The notes: generated by a model not told the origin, from the letters alone. Shown: positions 48,328-57,648, counted from the stretch's first letter. The stretch is DNA of 64,000 nt from RHKX01 sp963745755 (GCA_963745755.1 CAVUYP010000001.1:1674001-1738000), one strand, 5' to 3'. Made by a program: numbers and translations.

Positions 48328-50688
48328 TGACTCAACTGTAGAGCGCCGGGCGCCGCGGCGAGCGATCGGCGCGGCCGGCTGAGAGCACGCTGCCCGCTTC
48401 CTCCGTCCCGCTTCGCGACCACCTCGAGGCCGGCACCGCCCCGCCGCGCCCGCGCCAGCGCATAACCGTCGGCGAGCTGCGCCGAGCGAACGCTCCCAGG
48501 TGCGCTCGCGGGCCGCCGCCATGCCGCCGCCGGCGAGCCTGGCCCGCAGCGCCGGGCTCTGCGCGAGCCGGACCAGCTTCGCCGCGAGCTCACGCGGGTC
48601 GGGCTCGGCGAGCAGGCCGCTGCGGCCGTGCTCGATCAGGTCGGCGGGGCCGCCGGCGGCGACGGCGACGACCGGCAGGCCGCTGGCCTGCGCCTCGACG
48701 ACGACCTGTCCGTAGGTGTCGGTCTGCGACGGGAAGAGGAAGGCGTCGGCGTCGGCGTAGGCGTGGGCGAGCTCGTCGCCACCGAGCCAGCCGAGGTGCT
48801 CGGCGGTCTGCCCGAGCCGCTCGCGGAGCAGACCGGCCTCGGGCCCGTCGCCGGCGAGGACGAGACGGATGCGAGGCTCGTGCCGGTGGGCCATCGAGAA
48901 CGCCTCGGCGAGCAGCTCGATGCCCTTCTCGCGCGTCTGCCGGCCCGCATAGAGGACGTCGAAGCGCTTGCCGCCGAGCGGGCGCGAGCGACGGTCGGGC
49001 GAGAACCGGTCGGTGTCGACGCCGCGGATCCAGCGGGCGACGCGGCTCGGCGGCACGCCGAGCCGCTCCAGGGAGGCGTCGGCCGAGGCGCTCGGCGAGA
49101 GGACGATCTCGCACTCGCGGTACAGCAAGCTCATCGCCAGGCCCATCGACGCCGCCAGGCCCTCGTTGCCGGTTCGCAGCCGCGCGTAGTCCACGAACTC
49201 GGTGTGGTGGCTGGCGACCAGCGGGATGCCGGCGATGCGGGCGGTCAGGGCGGCGGCGGCGCCGGCGGGACCCGGCGTGGCGATGTGGATCAGGTCGTAT
49301 TCGCCGTCGGCCAGCATCTCGATCAGGCTCGGCAGCGACGGGATGCCGACGTCCATCCCCTCGTAGTAGGGCATCGCGACCTCGGCGACGGCGGGCAGGC
49401 GCCGGTCGACGCCGCGATCGGTGCCGATCACCTCGACCTCGAAGCCGGGAACGGCGAGCTCGCGGATCCGCTCGACGGCGTGGGCGACGCCGTGCGGGGC
49501 GCCGATCGCGTCGACGACCAGCGCCACCTTCGGGGTCCGGCCGGCACCGTCGTCGAGGCGCGCCCGCTCGCCGGCGAGGAAGGCGATCGCCGGCGCGTAG
49601 GGGACGACCGGCAGGCAGGCCGAGAAGAGATCGGTCAGCGCGCCGACGGCGTTGCCGGCGGCGGCGATCTCGCCGGTCGCCTTCGCGGCGGCATCGCGGA
49701 GCCGGGCGTCGTGGACGCTGCGGGCGCGCCGGAATAGGTCGCGGTGGCGGAATCCGTCGCGCTGCATGAGCTCGATCAGCTCCGGGCCGCTGTCGATCCC
49801 GAGCGCCCCGATCCAGGCCGACAGCAGCGAGCGGGCGTCCTCGGGGCTGAATTCGCCGCCGTCGGCGCCGCTGCGCTCGCGACCCTCGCCGACGATCCGC
49901 TCGAGCATCGCGAAGACGACGGTCGGCGCCGGCGGGCCGTGCCGGCCGGGCTCGCCGAGCAACGTCCGGGCGGCGATCGCGATCGCCGCGTGCGCCCATT
50001 TCTCGGCGCTGCCCTCCTCGCCGCCGGGCGTGGTCGAGCCGGTGCGGAGGTGGGCGAGGAACGCGGCGACGTCCGCCGCAGCGGGCGTCGTCGTGAACGT
50101 CCGGCCGATGTCGACCCCGGCGTGATCGTCGGATCCGGCGACCCCGGCCAGGCCCTGCGTCTCCGCGAAGATCGCGGCCGGGCGGTTGAGCTCATGGGCC
50201 CGCGAGCCGTTCCGGGTCTCCCAGGTCCCGAACAGCTCCGCGAGCCGGCGCCGGTGCCGCGCCCCCAGCGGCGCGGTGACGGCGTAGAAAGGGTGGGCGA
50301 GCGCGCATGCGATCTCGTTGGCGCGCAGGTACTCGGCGCATTCCTCGACGTTCCCGGAATGGCTCTGCAGCCACTCGTGATCGTCGGGGGTGATTCCGAA
50401 GCAGAGCACGTGCACGGCCTGCGGCTCGCCGGGGAAGGAGACGGTCAGCTCCTCCGAGATGAAGACATCGGGCAGATCGGCGATCTCGAGGACTCCGTCG
50501 ATCGTGTCGTGGTCGGTGATCGTCACGAAGTCCATGCCGCGGCGCTTGGCCAGCTCATAGACCTCCCGCGGAGGCGTCGCGCACTCCGGCAGTCCGGCGC
50601 TGCGCTGAACGCCGAGCTTCGAGATCTGCGAGGCGGTCGAGTGGCAGTGCAGGTCGGCGCGGCTGCCGGTCCGATCATCGGGGGTCAT
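48324..50688 (-). pseudogene. PHP-domain phosphoesterase fused to GT4-type glycosyltransferase, frameshifted near 48495
   Basis: ATG 50688 follows GAGGGAG, whereas ATG 50715 has none. Residues 1 to about 230 are a PHP domain with intact metal motifs: ADLHCHSTASQ (His14, His16), ITDHDTIDG, CALAHPFY and AGSDDHAG. After a helical linker, residues about 390-740 form a GT-B glycosyltransferase of family 4: HHTEFVDYARLR, RGVDTDRFSPDRR, YAGRQTREKGIELL and the nucleotide-sugar motif EAQASGLPVVAVAAGGP. A mannosyl- or glucosyltransferase on lipid or polyol is likely. One base change near 48495 is needed to reach the stop at 48324, which overlaps ppk. The upstream region carries a PHO box. Confidence 0.82.
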
Positions 50689-50750
50689 CGTTGCTCCCTC
50701 GTTCGATTCGCTCATTCACAGCAAGCTTGGCGGCCACCCGCGACCGCCAG

Positions 50751-50788
50751 GTTATTTCCCTGCAATTGCGAAGTTAATTCGCTGTGAA
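50751..50788 (-). promoter_or_regulatory. PHO box upstream of the PHP-glycosyltransferase/ppk unit
   Basis: On the minus strand, TTCAC (50784-50788), TTAAC (50773-50777), ATTGC (50762-50766) and ATAAC (50751-50755) recur at exact 11-base steps, with the spacing of known PhoP/PhoB operators. It lies 63 bases upstream of ATG 50688. Confidence 0.7.
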
Positions 50789-50856
50789 GCCACCCCCGAC
50801 CCCCACTCCCCCTTTCCGCGAGCCATCCGGGCCCACGCCCGTCTGAAGAGTGCGGA

Positions 50857-50933
50857 GGGGCGGTGGGCACGGCCCGGCGGGTACTCCGCACGAGCGCAGC
50901 GAGTTGCTCCCGGCGGGTCGTGCCCACCGCCCC
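50857..50933. terminator. long inverted repeat between CHAD gene and PHP-glycosyltransferase
   Basis: GGGGCGGTGGGCACG (50857-50871) is exactly complementary to 50919-50933, enclosing a 47-base loop with further pairing (ACTCCGCAC near 50883). It lies seven bases past the CHAD gene stop, so it probably ends the ppx-CHAD-CHAD transcript and separates it from the PHO-box promoter. There is no T-run. Confidence 0.5.
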
Positions 50934-50939
50934 GCGCGG

Positions 50940-51635
50940 CTACTCGACGTCGCGCTCGGCCTCGACCAGCTCGGCCGCCGCCCGCTCGGCCCGCTCGCTC
51001 GCCGCCAGCCGCTCGTGCTCGGCATCCTCGAGCGCCTGCCGGGCGCGCTCGGCGCGCTCGGCGGCACGCCGCATCTCGGCGGCGCGGGCGATCTCGCGAT
51101 CGGCGGCGCGGGTCAGCAGCCGCCAGACGCCGCGCTCCTCGGACTCGCGCCAGAGCTCGCTGAAGCGGTCGAAGAGGAGCGCGCGGCGGGCGCGCAGGTA
51201 GACCTCGAGCACGTCGAGGCCGCGGTAGGAGGTGCGGTGCGGAGCGCGGGCGGCAAGCTTCGGGTCGAGGTCGGGGTCGTCGCCGGCGCGCCCGCGAACG
51301 GCCTCGGCGTCGGCCTGCCGCAGCGCCGCCCGGTGCCGGGCGAGGCGCGGCAACATGATGTCGGCGTCGTGGATCTCGCCGAGCAGGTCCTGAAGGTCCC
51401 TGGTGCGGCCGCGAGCCGTGGCCGCCGGCCGGCCGAAGCAGAATCCGGTCGCCTCGAGCACGTAGCGGAGCCGCTTCGCCGCGATCCGCATGTTGTGCTG
51501 GACATCGGAGGCCTCGGGCTCGAGCGCCTCGGCGGCGAATCCGCGGAGCTCGTCGACGCGGACGAGGACGATCCGCGCGGCGTTCTCGGCCAGGGTGCCG
51601 GCCGGATCGAGCTTCTTGACCTTGCGGGCCTTCAC
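50940..51635 (-). CDS. CHAD-domain protein
   Basis: A 231-residue alpha-helical CHAD protein. The conserved surface histidine/arginine motif HNMRIAAKRLRYVLEATG and the downstream LQDLLGEIHDADIMLPRL are typical of CHAD domains, whose basic groove binds inorganic polyphosphate. The last 60 residues form a long Ala/Glu/Arg coiled coil. It overlaps the upstream CHAD gene (ATGA, 51632-51635) and lies between ppx and ppk, so a role in organising polyphosphate granules is a reasonable inference. CHAD structure and polyphosphate binding are known for the family. Confidence 0.9.
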   Translation of the reverse strand: MKARKVKKLDPAGTLAENAARIVLVRVDELRGFAAEALEPEASDVQHNMRIAAKRLRYVLEATGFCFGRPAATARGRTRDLQDLLGEIHDADIMLPRLARHRAALRQADAEAVRGRAGDDPDLDPKLAARAPHRTSYRGLDVLEVYLRARRALLFDRFSELWRESEERGVWRLLTRAADREIARAAEMRRAAERAERARQALEDAEHERLAASERAERAAAELVEAERDVE

Positions 51636-52144
51636 GCCTGCTCCGCAACCGGCGGCTCGGCTCCGGCGGCCTCGCGGGCCGCCGCCGCGAGCTCCTGGAT
51701 CGCCGCCTGCAGACGATCGAGGCGGCTCGCCTCCACCGCCCCCACCAACTCCTCGTTGGCGGCGAGCTGCTCGGCCCTGAACTCGTCGATCAGCGACCCG
51801 ATTCCGCGGCGGTCGGGGTGCGGCATCGCCGCCGCGAAGGAGTCGAGCATCTCGATCGCGACATCGCGGTCGCGGCGTTCGCCGAGCGCATCGGCCAGCG
51901 CCTTGACCTCGTCGAGAACCGGTTTGCTCTGCTTCGCCGGAAAGCAGGGCCGGAACACCTCGATGGCCGCCCGCAGGCGCCGTGAGGCGACCCGCATCGC
52001 ATGGACTCCCTCGATGTCGTCGACGTCGAGGACGTTCGCGGAGTGATCGAGCAGCTCCTGGCAGCGCACCTCGAGGACTCGTGCCGCGACCTCGCCGTAG
52101 GCGAGGTCGGTGCTCAAGCCAGGGATCTCCCGCGCCTTGGCCAT
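51632..52144 (-). CDS. CHAD-domain protein, shorter
   Basis: A 170-residue CHAD protein with HAMRVASRRLRAAIEVFRPCF and DALGERRDRDVAIEMLDSFA, corresponding to the first half of a full CHAD domain. Together with the following overlapping gene, two half-domains could form one complete CHAD fold, which is usually about 300 residues with two pseudo-repeats. This is a testable split-domain idea. It lies 35 bp past ppx on the same strand. Confidence 0.88.
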   Translation of the reverse strand: MAKAREIPGLSTDLAYGEVAARVLEVRCQELLDHSANVLDVDDIEGVHAMRVASRRLRAAIEVFRPCFPAKQSKPVLDEVKALADALGERRDRDVAIEMLDSFAAAMPHPDRRGIGSLIDEFRAEQLAANEELVGAVEASRLDRLQAAIQELAAAAREAAGAEPPVAEQA

Positions 52145-52179
52145 GGCCGCACCCTAGTCGTTGCCGGGCCGGGCGGTGG

Positions 52180-53088
52180 CTATGCCGCCCGGTCGGCGAG
52201 GGCGCCGTCGCCGTCGGTCAGCATCTCGAGGATCACGCCCTCGCGGAGGCCGCCCTTGCCGATCTGAAGCGGCTGGCCGAGCAGCTGCGAGAACTGCTCG
52301 AGCAGCAGCACTCCGGCCGCCAGCACCTCGACCCGGCGCGGGTCGAGCTCGAATTTCTTGGCGACCTCGACGGCGGGGTCGCTGGTCAGGACGCGGACGC
52401 CCCGCTCGAGCGTCTCGTACTCGAGGACGGCGCCGACGAGCCGCCGCAGCGACGTCGCGCTGCCGCCGACGGCGACGGCCTGGTCGGGAGCATCGAATTG
52501 GACGTCGGCGAAGAAATCCTCGATCCGCTCGCGCAGCTTGCGGATCTCGCGCCGGGCCGGGCGGATCGCCGGTGATCAGGTCCTCGGAGAGCACCCCGGA
52601 GCCGATCGCGAACGACCTGACCTCGCGGACGCCGTCGGCGATCGTGCCGACCGACACCTCCGACGAGCCGCCGCCGACGTCGACGACGGCGATCTCGCCC
52701 TCGACCGGGTGGCCGAGCGCCTTCGTCGCGCCGATGAAGGCAAGGCGCCCCTCCTCGATGATCGCTGAGGACGTCGACCGGAACGCTGGTGACCCGCTCG
52801 ATCTCGGCGGCGACGTCCTCGCCGTTGGCGGCCTTGCGGATCGCCGCCGTCGCGACGATCCTGATCGCCTCGGCACCGAGCTCCTGGGCGAGCCGGACCT
52901 GGGTGCAGACGACGTCGACGACCTCGGCGACCTTCTCCTCGGAGATCTCGCCGCCGCCCCTGGTCACGTCCTTGCCGATCCGCGTATAGGCGCGCTGCTC
53001 CATGACCTTGCGGAGTTGACCCACCCTCGGGCTCGGCGACCAGGACCCGCGTCGTGTTGGAACCGATGTCGATCGCCGCGCAGAGCAT
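52180..53088 (-). pseudogene. ppx: exopolyphosphatase Ppx/GppA family, broken by three frameshifts
   Basis: Hydrolyses the ends of polyphosphate (or pppGpp). The N-terminus MLCAAIDIGSNTTRVLVAE carries the sugar-kinase/actin phosphate-1 motif. Later blocks are RAYTRIGKDVTRGGGEIS, IVATAAIRKAANGEDVA, the phosphate-2 motif VVDVGGGSSEVSVG and a C-terminal GKGGLREGVILEML. Joining them needs one-base changes near 53025, 52765 and 52563. All conserved blocks survive, so I suspect sequence errors. The likely start is ATG 53088. The upstream region 53212-53241 has TTCAC-like repeats on this strand. Confidence 0.86.
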
Positions 53089-53211
53089 CCGCCTACGGCT
53101 GATCTTGTCAGAGGACGGCAGGCGGGCACGCGAGGCCCGGGCGATCCGTCGCCCGCGCAGCTGTACCACCGGGGACATGGCCCGATCATCGTCCTCGGCG
53201 CGGCGGAAGTG

Positions 53212-53288
53212 GTTAACCGGCGGGTGAAGTCGCGCCGTGAAATCGGCCGGTAGCAGGCTTTTCACCGCCCGCTTCACGGACTGTTCAC
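53212..53288. promoter_or_regulatory. cluster of TTCAC repeats between ppx and the TIM-barrel gene
   Basis: On the plus strand TTCAC occurs at 53261, 53273 and 53284 (steps of 12 and 11 bases), 38 bases before ATG 53322. On the minus strand TTCAC, TTCAC and TTAAC occur at 53237-53241, 53224-53228 and 53212-53216 (steps 13 and 12). The phasing is looser than at the other PHO boxes, so this is a weaker call. Confidence 0.45.
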
Positions 53289-53321
53289 AGGGTTCTGTCG
53301 GCAACGCGGGATCCTCGGGCC

Positions 53322-54206
53322 ATGAACAACCGCGATTCGTTCGCCGACCGCATCGGCCTCAACGTCCCCTACGAGTGGTGGCCGTCGCCGCAGATGCTCG
53401 CCGAGATCGAGGCCGCCGGGCTCGATTGGGTGCAGCTGCCCGCCCCGCCGGCCTCGGTCCTCTCCGACACCCGCAACTGCATCCGCCACGCTCGCGCCGT
53501 CGCCGCCGCGGTCGCAACGACCGGCCTGCGCCCGGTCCTGCACGCTCCCGGCGACCTGCTGGCGGGCACTGCAGCCAACGATCGCGCCCTCGCCGGCGCG
53601 CTCTCCTACGCCGCCGAATGCGGGGCCGAGCAGCTCGTCTACCACGCCCAGATGGTCGTCGACGGCCGCGCCGCCCAGGACCGCCTGCTGGCCGAGACCC
53701 GCTCGCTCGCCGTCCTCGCCGCGACCGCCGAGCGGGTCGGGGTAACGCTCGCGCTCGAGAACCTCGCGCCCGTCTATCCGGGGCCGGAGACGGTCTCCGC
53801 CAATCCGCTCGCGGTTCGCGCCCTGGCGCGGCGGATCGGATCTCCGGCCGTCAAGCTCTGCCTCGACATCGGCCACGCGAACGTGATCGCCGGCATGCGC
53901 AGGACCTCCCTGCACCGGATGATCGCCCCCGTCCTCGACATGGTTTCCCTGTTCCATGTCCACGACAACCTCGGCGCTCGCTGGCGGCCCGCCGACCAGC
54001 GTCCTGGCATCGACCCGCTGCGGCTCGACCTGCACCTGGCACCGGGCGGCGGGTCGATCAACTGGGTCCAGGTCGGCGCCCTGCTCGCCGGCCATCCGGC
54101 GCCGATGCTGCTCGAGATCCATCCGCCGCGGGCGCGGCCGGCCGAGCTCGCGACGATCACCCGCGACGAGCTGGCCGGCATCGTCGCCGTCCCCGTCGCC
54201 GCCTAG
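53322..54206 (+). CDS. sugar phosphate isomerase/epimerase-like TIM-barrel protein
   Basis: A 294-residue protein of the xylose-isomerase-like/AP-endonuclease-2 TIM-barrel superfamily. Metal-ligand candidates in family order are Glu in LALENLAPVY, Asp and His in CLDIGHANVI, His in LFHVHDNLG and Glu in MLLEIHPPRA, so a divalent-metal site is probably intact. Members range from hydroxypyruvate isomerase to endonuclease IV. The lack of DNA-binding loops favours a sugar or inositol isomerase. It is the only rightward gene in the phosphate block, and the TTCAC repeats upstream suggest phosphate control. Confidence 0.82.
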   Translation: MNNRDSFADRIGLNVPYEWWPSPQMLAEIEAAGLDWVQLPAPPASVLSDTRNCIRHARAVAAAVATTGLRPVLHAPGDLLAGTAANDRALAGALSYAAECGAEQLVYHAQMVVDGRAAQDRLLAETRSLAVLAATAERVGVTLALENLAPVYPGPETVSANPLAVRALARRIGSPAVKLCLDIGHANVIAGMRRTSLHRMIAPVLDMVSLFHVHDNLGARWRPADQRPGIDPLRLDLHLAPGGGSINWVQVGALLAGHPAPMLLEIHPPRARPAELATITRDELAGIVAVPVAA

Positions 54207-54239
54207 TGGGCGCCGCGGTCCGGCCGGCGACCGGGCTGA

Positions 54240-54935
54240 CTAGGAGTGCTTGACGACGATGCTCTCGACGCTGTTGCCGGCCGTCCGGCAGCGATCGATT
54301 CCCTCTTCGAGGGCCGAGTAGATGTCCTTCCAGCGGAGCACGAACATCGGGTCGATGGCGTTGTCGAAGAGCGATGCGAGGGCGGCGCGGTAGATCCGGT
54401 CCCCCTCCTGCTCGAGCTCGCGGATCTCCCTGAGCCGCTCGTCGACCCCGTCGAGCTTCTCGAGGCCGTCGAGGGCGCCGGCGAGCGCGCGGCTGCTGTC
54501 GCGCAGCACCCCGGCGAGCTGCTGAGCCTGCTCCATCGGCGCTTCGACGTGCTTGATCGCGAGCTGCTCGGAGACCTCCTCGATGTCGTCGACGACGTCG
54601 TCGATGGCGCCGGCGAGGCTGTGGATGTCCTCGCGATCGAACGGCGCCAGCTTGCTGGTCCGCAGCTGATTGACGAGCTTGTGGGTGAGTCGGTCGCCCT
54701 CGTGCTCGAGCCGGGTGATCTGGGCCCTGAGCCCGCGGTCGTCGGGCCAGGTCCGCAACAGCTCGTCGAGCACGGTCGCGGCGTTGGCGAGGTTGTGGCC
54801 GCTGCTGCGGAGCAGGGCGAACATCTCGACCTGCGGAGGCTTCGCGCCGAACGCGTTCCAGCGCCGGCCCGCCTGCCGCAGTCGCGTCGCGGTCTCGGCC
54901 GGCTCGCCCGATCGATGCAGGCCGCCGCTGGTCAC
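54240..54935 (-). CDS. DUF47-family PhoU-like protein
   Basis: A 231-residue helical protein from GTG 54935 with DUF47/PhoU-like segments: LRAQITRLEHEGDRLTHKLV, FDREDIHSLAGAIDDVVDDI and LREIRELEQEGDRIYRAALA. The E-x-E-G-D-R motifs bind metal clusters in PhoU relatives. DUF47 proteins usually partner low-affinity Pit phosphate transporters. Here it is the last gene of the pst operon, 10 bp after phoU, and no pit gene follows. Its role in phosphate signalling is inferred. Confidence 0.88.
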   Translation of the reverse strand: MTSGGLHRSGEPAETATRLRQAGRRWNAFGAKPPQVEMFALLRSSGHNLANAATVLDELLRTWPDDRGLRAQITRLEHEGDRLTHKLVNQLRTSKLAPFDREDIHSLAGAIDDVVDDIEEVSEQLAIKHVEAPMEQAQQLAGVLRDSSRALAGALDGLEKLDGVDERLREIRELEQEGDRIYRAALASLFDNAIDPMFVLRWKDIYSALEEGIDRCRTAGNSVESIVVKHS

Positions 54936-54945
54936 GACCAGACCC

Positions 54946-55638
54946 TCAGCTCAGGGTCGACTCGGGATGGGAGGCGTCCTCGAATTCCCGGAACAGGCCG
55001 GTGACGACGAACGCAGTCTGCTCGCCGATGTCGACGGCGTTGTCGCCGATCCGCTCGAGCGCCCGGGCGACCAGCATCATCGTGATCCCCCACTCGCGCA
55101 TCTCGATGTCGTCGCCGATCTCGATCGCCCGCGCGAAGCACTGCTTGTTGAGGTTGTCGACGACGTCGTCCTGGCGAACGAGGTCCTTGGAGAGCTCGAC
55201 GTCACGCTCGGCGAACGCCCGCTGCGACTGCGTGGTCAGCGATCGCACCTGCCGGCCCATCGTCAGGATGTCGCGCTGCATCTCCTCGTCGCGGGGCGGC
55301 TCGGTTCCGGTCAGCGGAATGACCTTGGCGATGTTGACGCACTGATCGCCCATCCGCTCGACCGACTTCATGAGATGGAGCAGGGCGGCGATCAGGCGCA
55401 GGTCGGTCGCGACCGGCGCCTGGGTGGCGAGCAGCGCCAGGATCGATTGATGGACCTCGAGGTAGCGCCCGTCGATCCGATCGTCGTCGGCGATGACCAT
55501 CTCGGCGAGCTCGATGTCGCTGTGCTCGATCGCCTCGAGGGTGCGGTTGAGGGTCTCGACGACGAGGTCGAGGCCGCCGAGCGCCCGCCTCTCGAGCTCG
55601 GCGAGCTCGTCCTGGTAGCCCTGTCGCGTGGTGGTCAT
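54946..55638 (-). CDS. phoU: phosphate transport regulator PhoU
   Basis: Links the Pst transporter to the Pho two-component system and represses it when phosphate is plentiful. The 230-residue protein from ATG 55638 has the two three-helix PhoU repeats, with metal-cluster motifs ERMGDQCVNIAK and ERIGDNAVDIGEQ. The start overlaps the pstB stop (ATGA, 55635-55638), giving tight coupling. No PhoR-like sensor kinase is found beside the operon or the response regulator. Confidence 0.95.
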   Translation of the reverse strand: MTTTRQGYQDELAELERRALGGLDLVVETLNRTLEAIEHSDIELAEMVIADDDRIDGRYLEVHQSILALLATQAPVATDLRLIAALLHLMKSVERMGDQCVNIAKVIPLTGTEPPRDEEMQRDILTMGRQVRSLTTQSQRAFAERDVELSKDLVRQDDVVDNLNKQCFARAIEIGDDIEMREWGITMMLVARALERIGDNAVDIGEQTAFVVTGLFREFEDASHPESTLS

Positions 55639-56537
55639 CCGAACCTCCCGCTGACGTAGTCCTCGGTGGCTTTCTTCTCCGGGTTCGAGAAGATCTTCGT
55701 CGTCTCGTCGATCTCGATCAACCGGCCGGGCTCGCCGCTCCTCTCGAGGTTGAAGAAGGCGGTGTAGTCGCTGGCGCGGCTCGCCTGCTGCATGTTGTGG
55801 GTGACGATCGCGATCGTGAAGCTCGCCTTCAGCTCCTGGATCAGGTCCTCGATCGCAAGGGTCGCGACCGGGTCGAGGGCCGAGCACGGCTCGTCCATCA
55901 GCAGGACCTCGGGCTCGACGGCGATCGCCCGGGCGATGCAGAGCCGCTGCTGCTGTCCTCCGGAGAGGCCCGATCCCGGCTTGTCGAGCCGATCCTTGAC
56001 CTCGTCCCAGAGGTGCGCGCCGCGCAGCGAGCGCTCGACGACCTCGTCCTTGGCGGACTTGGCGATCTTCGTGCTGTTGAGGTTGAGGCCGGCCGCCGTG
56101 TTCTCGTAGATCGACATCGTCGGGAACGGGTTCGGAGCCTGGAACACCATCCCGACGAGGCGCCGGACGGTGACGGGGTCGACGTTCGGGCCATAGACGT
56201 TCTCGCCGTCGATCTCGATCACGCCCTCGGCGCGAGCCCCGGCGGTGAGCTCGTGCATCCGGTTGATCGCCCGCAGGAAGGTCGTCTTGCCGCATCCCGA
56301 CGAGCCGACCAGGGCCGTGACCTTGTTCGGCGGGATCGTCATCGTGACGTCGGCGACGGCGAGGAAATCCCCGTAATAGAGGTTCACGTCCTTGGCATCG
56401 ACCCGCTTCGCGGCGGCGTCGGCGGCCTTGCCGGCCCCCCATCCGCCGGTCAACGGCTCGGGCTGCGGAGGTGCGGGGGAGTCGCCGGCTCGGTGGGCGT
56501 CGCGCATGGTTTCGGGATCGGCTGTTGACGGCTTCAT
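55635..56537 (-). CDS. pstB: phosphate ABC transporter ATP-binding protein
   Basis: Provides energy for high-affinity phosphate import. I start at ATG 56537 (MKPSTADPETM), preceded by the purine-rich GGAAGAAAGAGAAGGA. ATG 56564 lacks a site. An unusual Pro/Ala-rich extension of about 50 residues precedes the ABC domain. Walker A is VGSSGCGKTTFLRAI, followed by QAPNPFPTMSIYEN, the signature LSGGQQQRLCIARA, Walker B VLLMDEPCSALDP and the switch His in VTHNMQQASR. All catalytic parts are intact in 300 residues. Confidence 0.95.
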   Translation of the reverse strand: MKPSTADPETMRDAHRAGDSPAPPQPEPLTGGWGAGKAADAAAKRVDAKDVNLYYGDFLAVADVTMTIPPNKVTALVGSSGCGKTTFLRAINRMHELTAGARAEGVIEIDGENVYGPNVDPVTVRRLVGMVFQAPNPFPTMSIYENTAAGLNLNSTKIAKSAKDEVVERSLRGAHLWDEVKDRLDKPGSGLSGGQQQRLCIARAIAVEPEVLLMDEPCSALDPVATLAIEDLIQELKASFTIAIVTHNMQQASRASDYTAFFNLERSGEPGRLIEIDETTKIFSNPEKKATEDYVSGRFG

Positions 56538-56568
56538 CGTCCTTCTCTTTCTTCCTTCCTCCATGGAG

Positions 56569-57648
56569 TCAGCGGATTTCCGTTCCGTAGCGCCGATAGA
56601 CGAATCGTGCGGCGAGGTTGAGGATCATCACGATCAGGATCAGCACCAGTACGGCCGTCCACGCCCGGTCGAAGGACGGCTCCGGCGGCACGCCGGGATT
56701 CTTGTATTCGTTGAAAGCGTAGACGGCGAGGTTCTGCATCCGCCCGTCGAGCGGATTGATGTTGTTGGAATCGATCACCCCGGTGGTGACCAGAAGCGGC
56801 GCCGTCTCACCGATGATCCGGGCGATCGCCAGCATGACGCCGGTGACCAGACCGGCCATGGCGGTCGGCAGAACGACCTTCGTGATCGTCCTCCACTTCG
56901 GGGTTCCGAGCGCGTAGGAGGCCTCGCGGAGATGGTTGGGGACGATCTTGAGGATCTCCTCGGAGGAACGGATCACGATCGGGATCATCAGCACGGTCAG
57001 CGCCACCGACCCCATGATGCCGAGCCGGATGCCGGGGCCGAAGAAGATCTCGAACAGCGCGTAGGCGAACAGCCCGGCAACGATCGACGGGATCCCGGTC
57101 ATCACGTCGACGAAGAAGGTCAGCGCCCGCCGCAGCGCGCTGTCGCCGCCGTATTCGTTCAGGTAGATCGCCGCCATCAGCCCGACCGGGACCGCGATAA
57201 CGGTGGCGACGCCGGTGATCACGATCGTGCCGAGGATCGCGTGGCTGGCGCCGCCGCCGGCACCGACGACGCCCCGCGCCGACTCGGTGAAGAACTCGAC
57301 GTCGAAGCGGTTGATCCCCTTGCTGACGACCGTCCACAGCAGCGAGGCGAGCGGGATCATCGCCAGCGCGAACGCCGAGGCGATCGAGGTCGAGACGAAC
57401 CGGTCCTTGGCGCTGCGCGGGCCCTCGACCGCTCGCGACCAGACGTAGACGGCGACCGACGCGACGATCATCGTCCCGACGACGAGGAACCCGATCGCGA
57501 AGATGCCGAGAAGAAGCAGCAGCACGGCGACGACCGCCGCCGACACCGCGATCGCGATCCAGGTCGCGGCAGGAGGCAGCGGCCGGCCTCTGCCGGCGGC
57601 CCCGAGCAGGGTCTGCGCCCCGGTCGGCGTGCCGGCTCCGTTGCTCAT
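56569..57648 (-). CDS. pstA: phosphate ABC transporter permease PstA
   Basis: Membrane subunit, 359 residues from ATG 57648, with an N-terminal extension carrying two additional hydrophobic segments before the six-helix core. The EAA region reads REASYALGTPKWRTITKVVLP. The late helix segment IARIIGETAPLLVTTGV is characteristic of PstA. The next gene, pstB, begins 31 bases beyond its stop. Confidence 0.94.
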   Translation of the reverse strand: MSNGAGTPTGAQTLLGAAGRGRPLPPAATWIAIAVSAAVVAVLLLLLGIFAIGFLVVGTMIVASVAVYVWSRAVEGPRSAKDRFVSTSIASAFALAMIPLASLLWTVVSKGINRFDVEFFTESARGVVGAGGGASHAILGTIVITGVATVIAVPVGLMAAIYLNEYGGDSALRRALTFFVDVMTGIPSIVAGLFAYALFEIFFGPGIRLGIMGSVALTVLMIPIVIRSSEEILKIVPNHLREASYALGTPKWRTITKVVLPTAMAGLVTGVMLAIARIIGETAPLLVTTGVIDSNNINPLDGRMQNLAVYAFNEYKNPGVPPEPSFDRAWTAVLVLILIVMILNLAARFVYRRYGTEIR

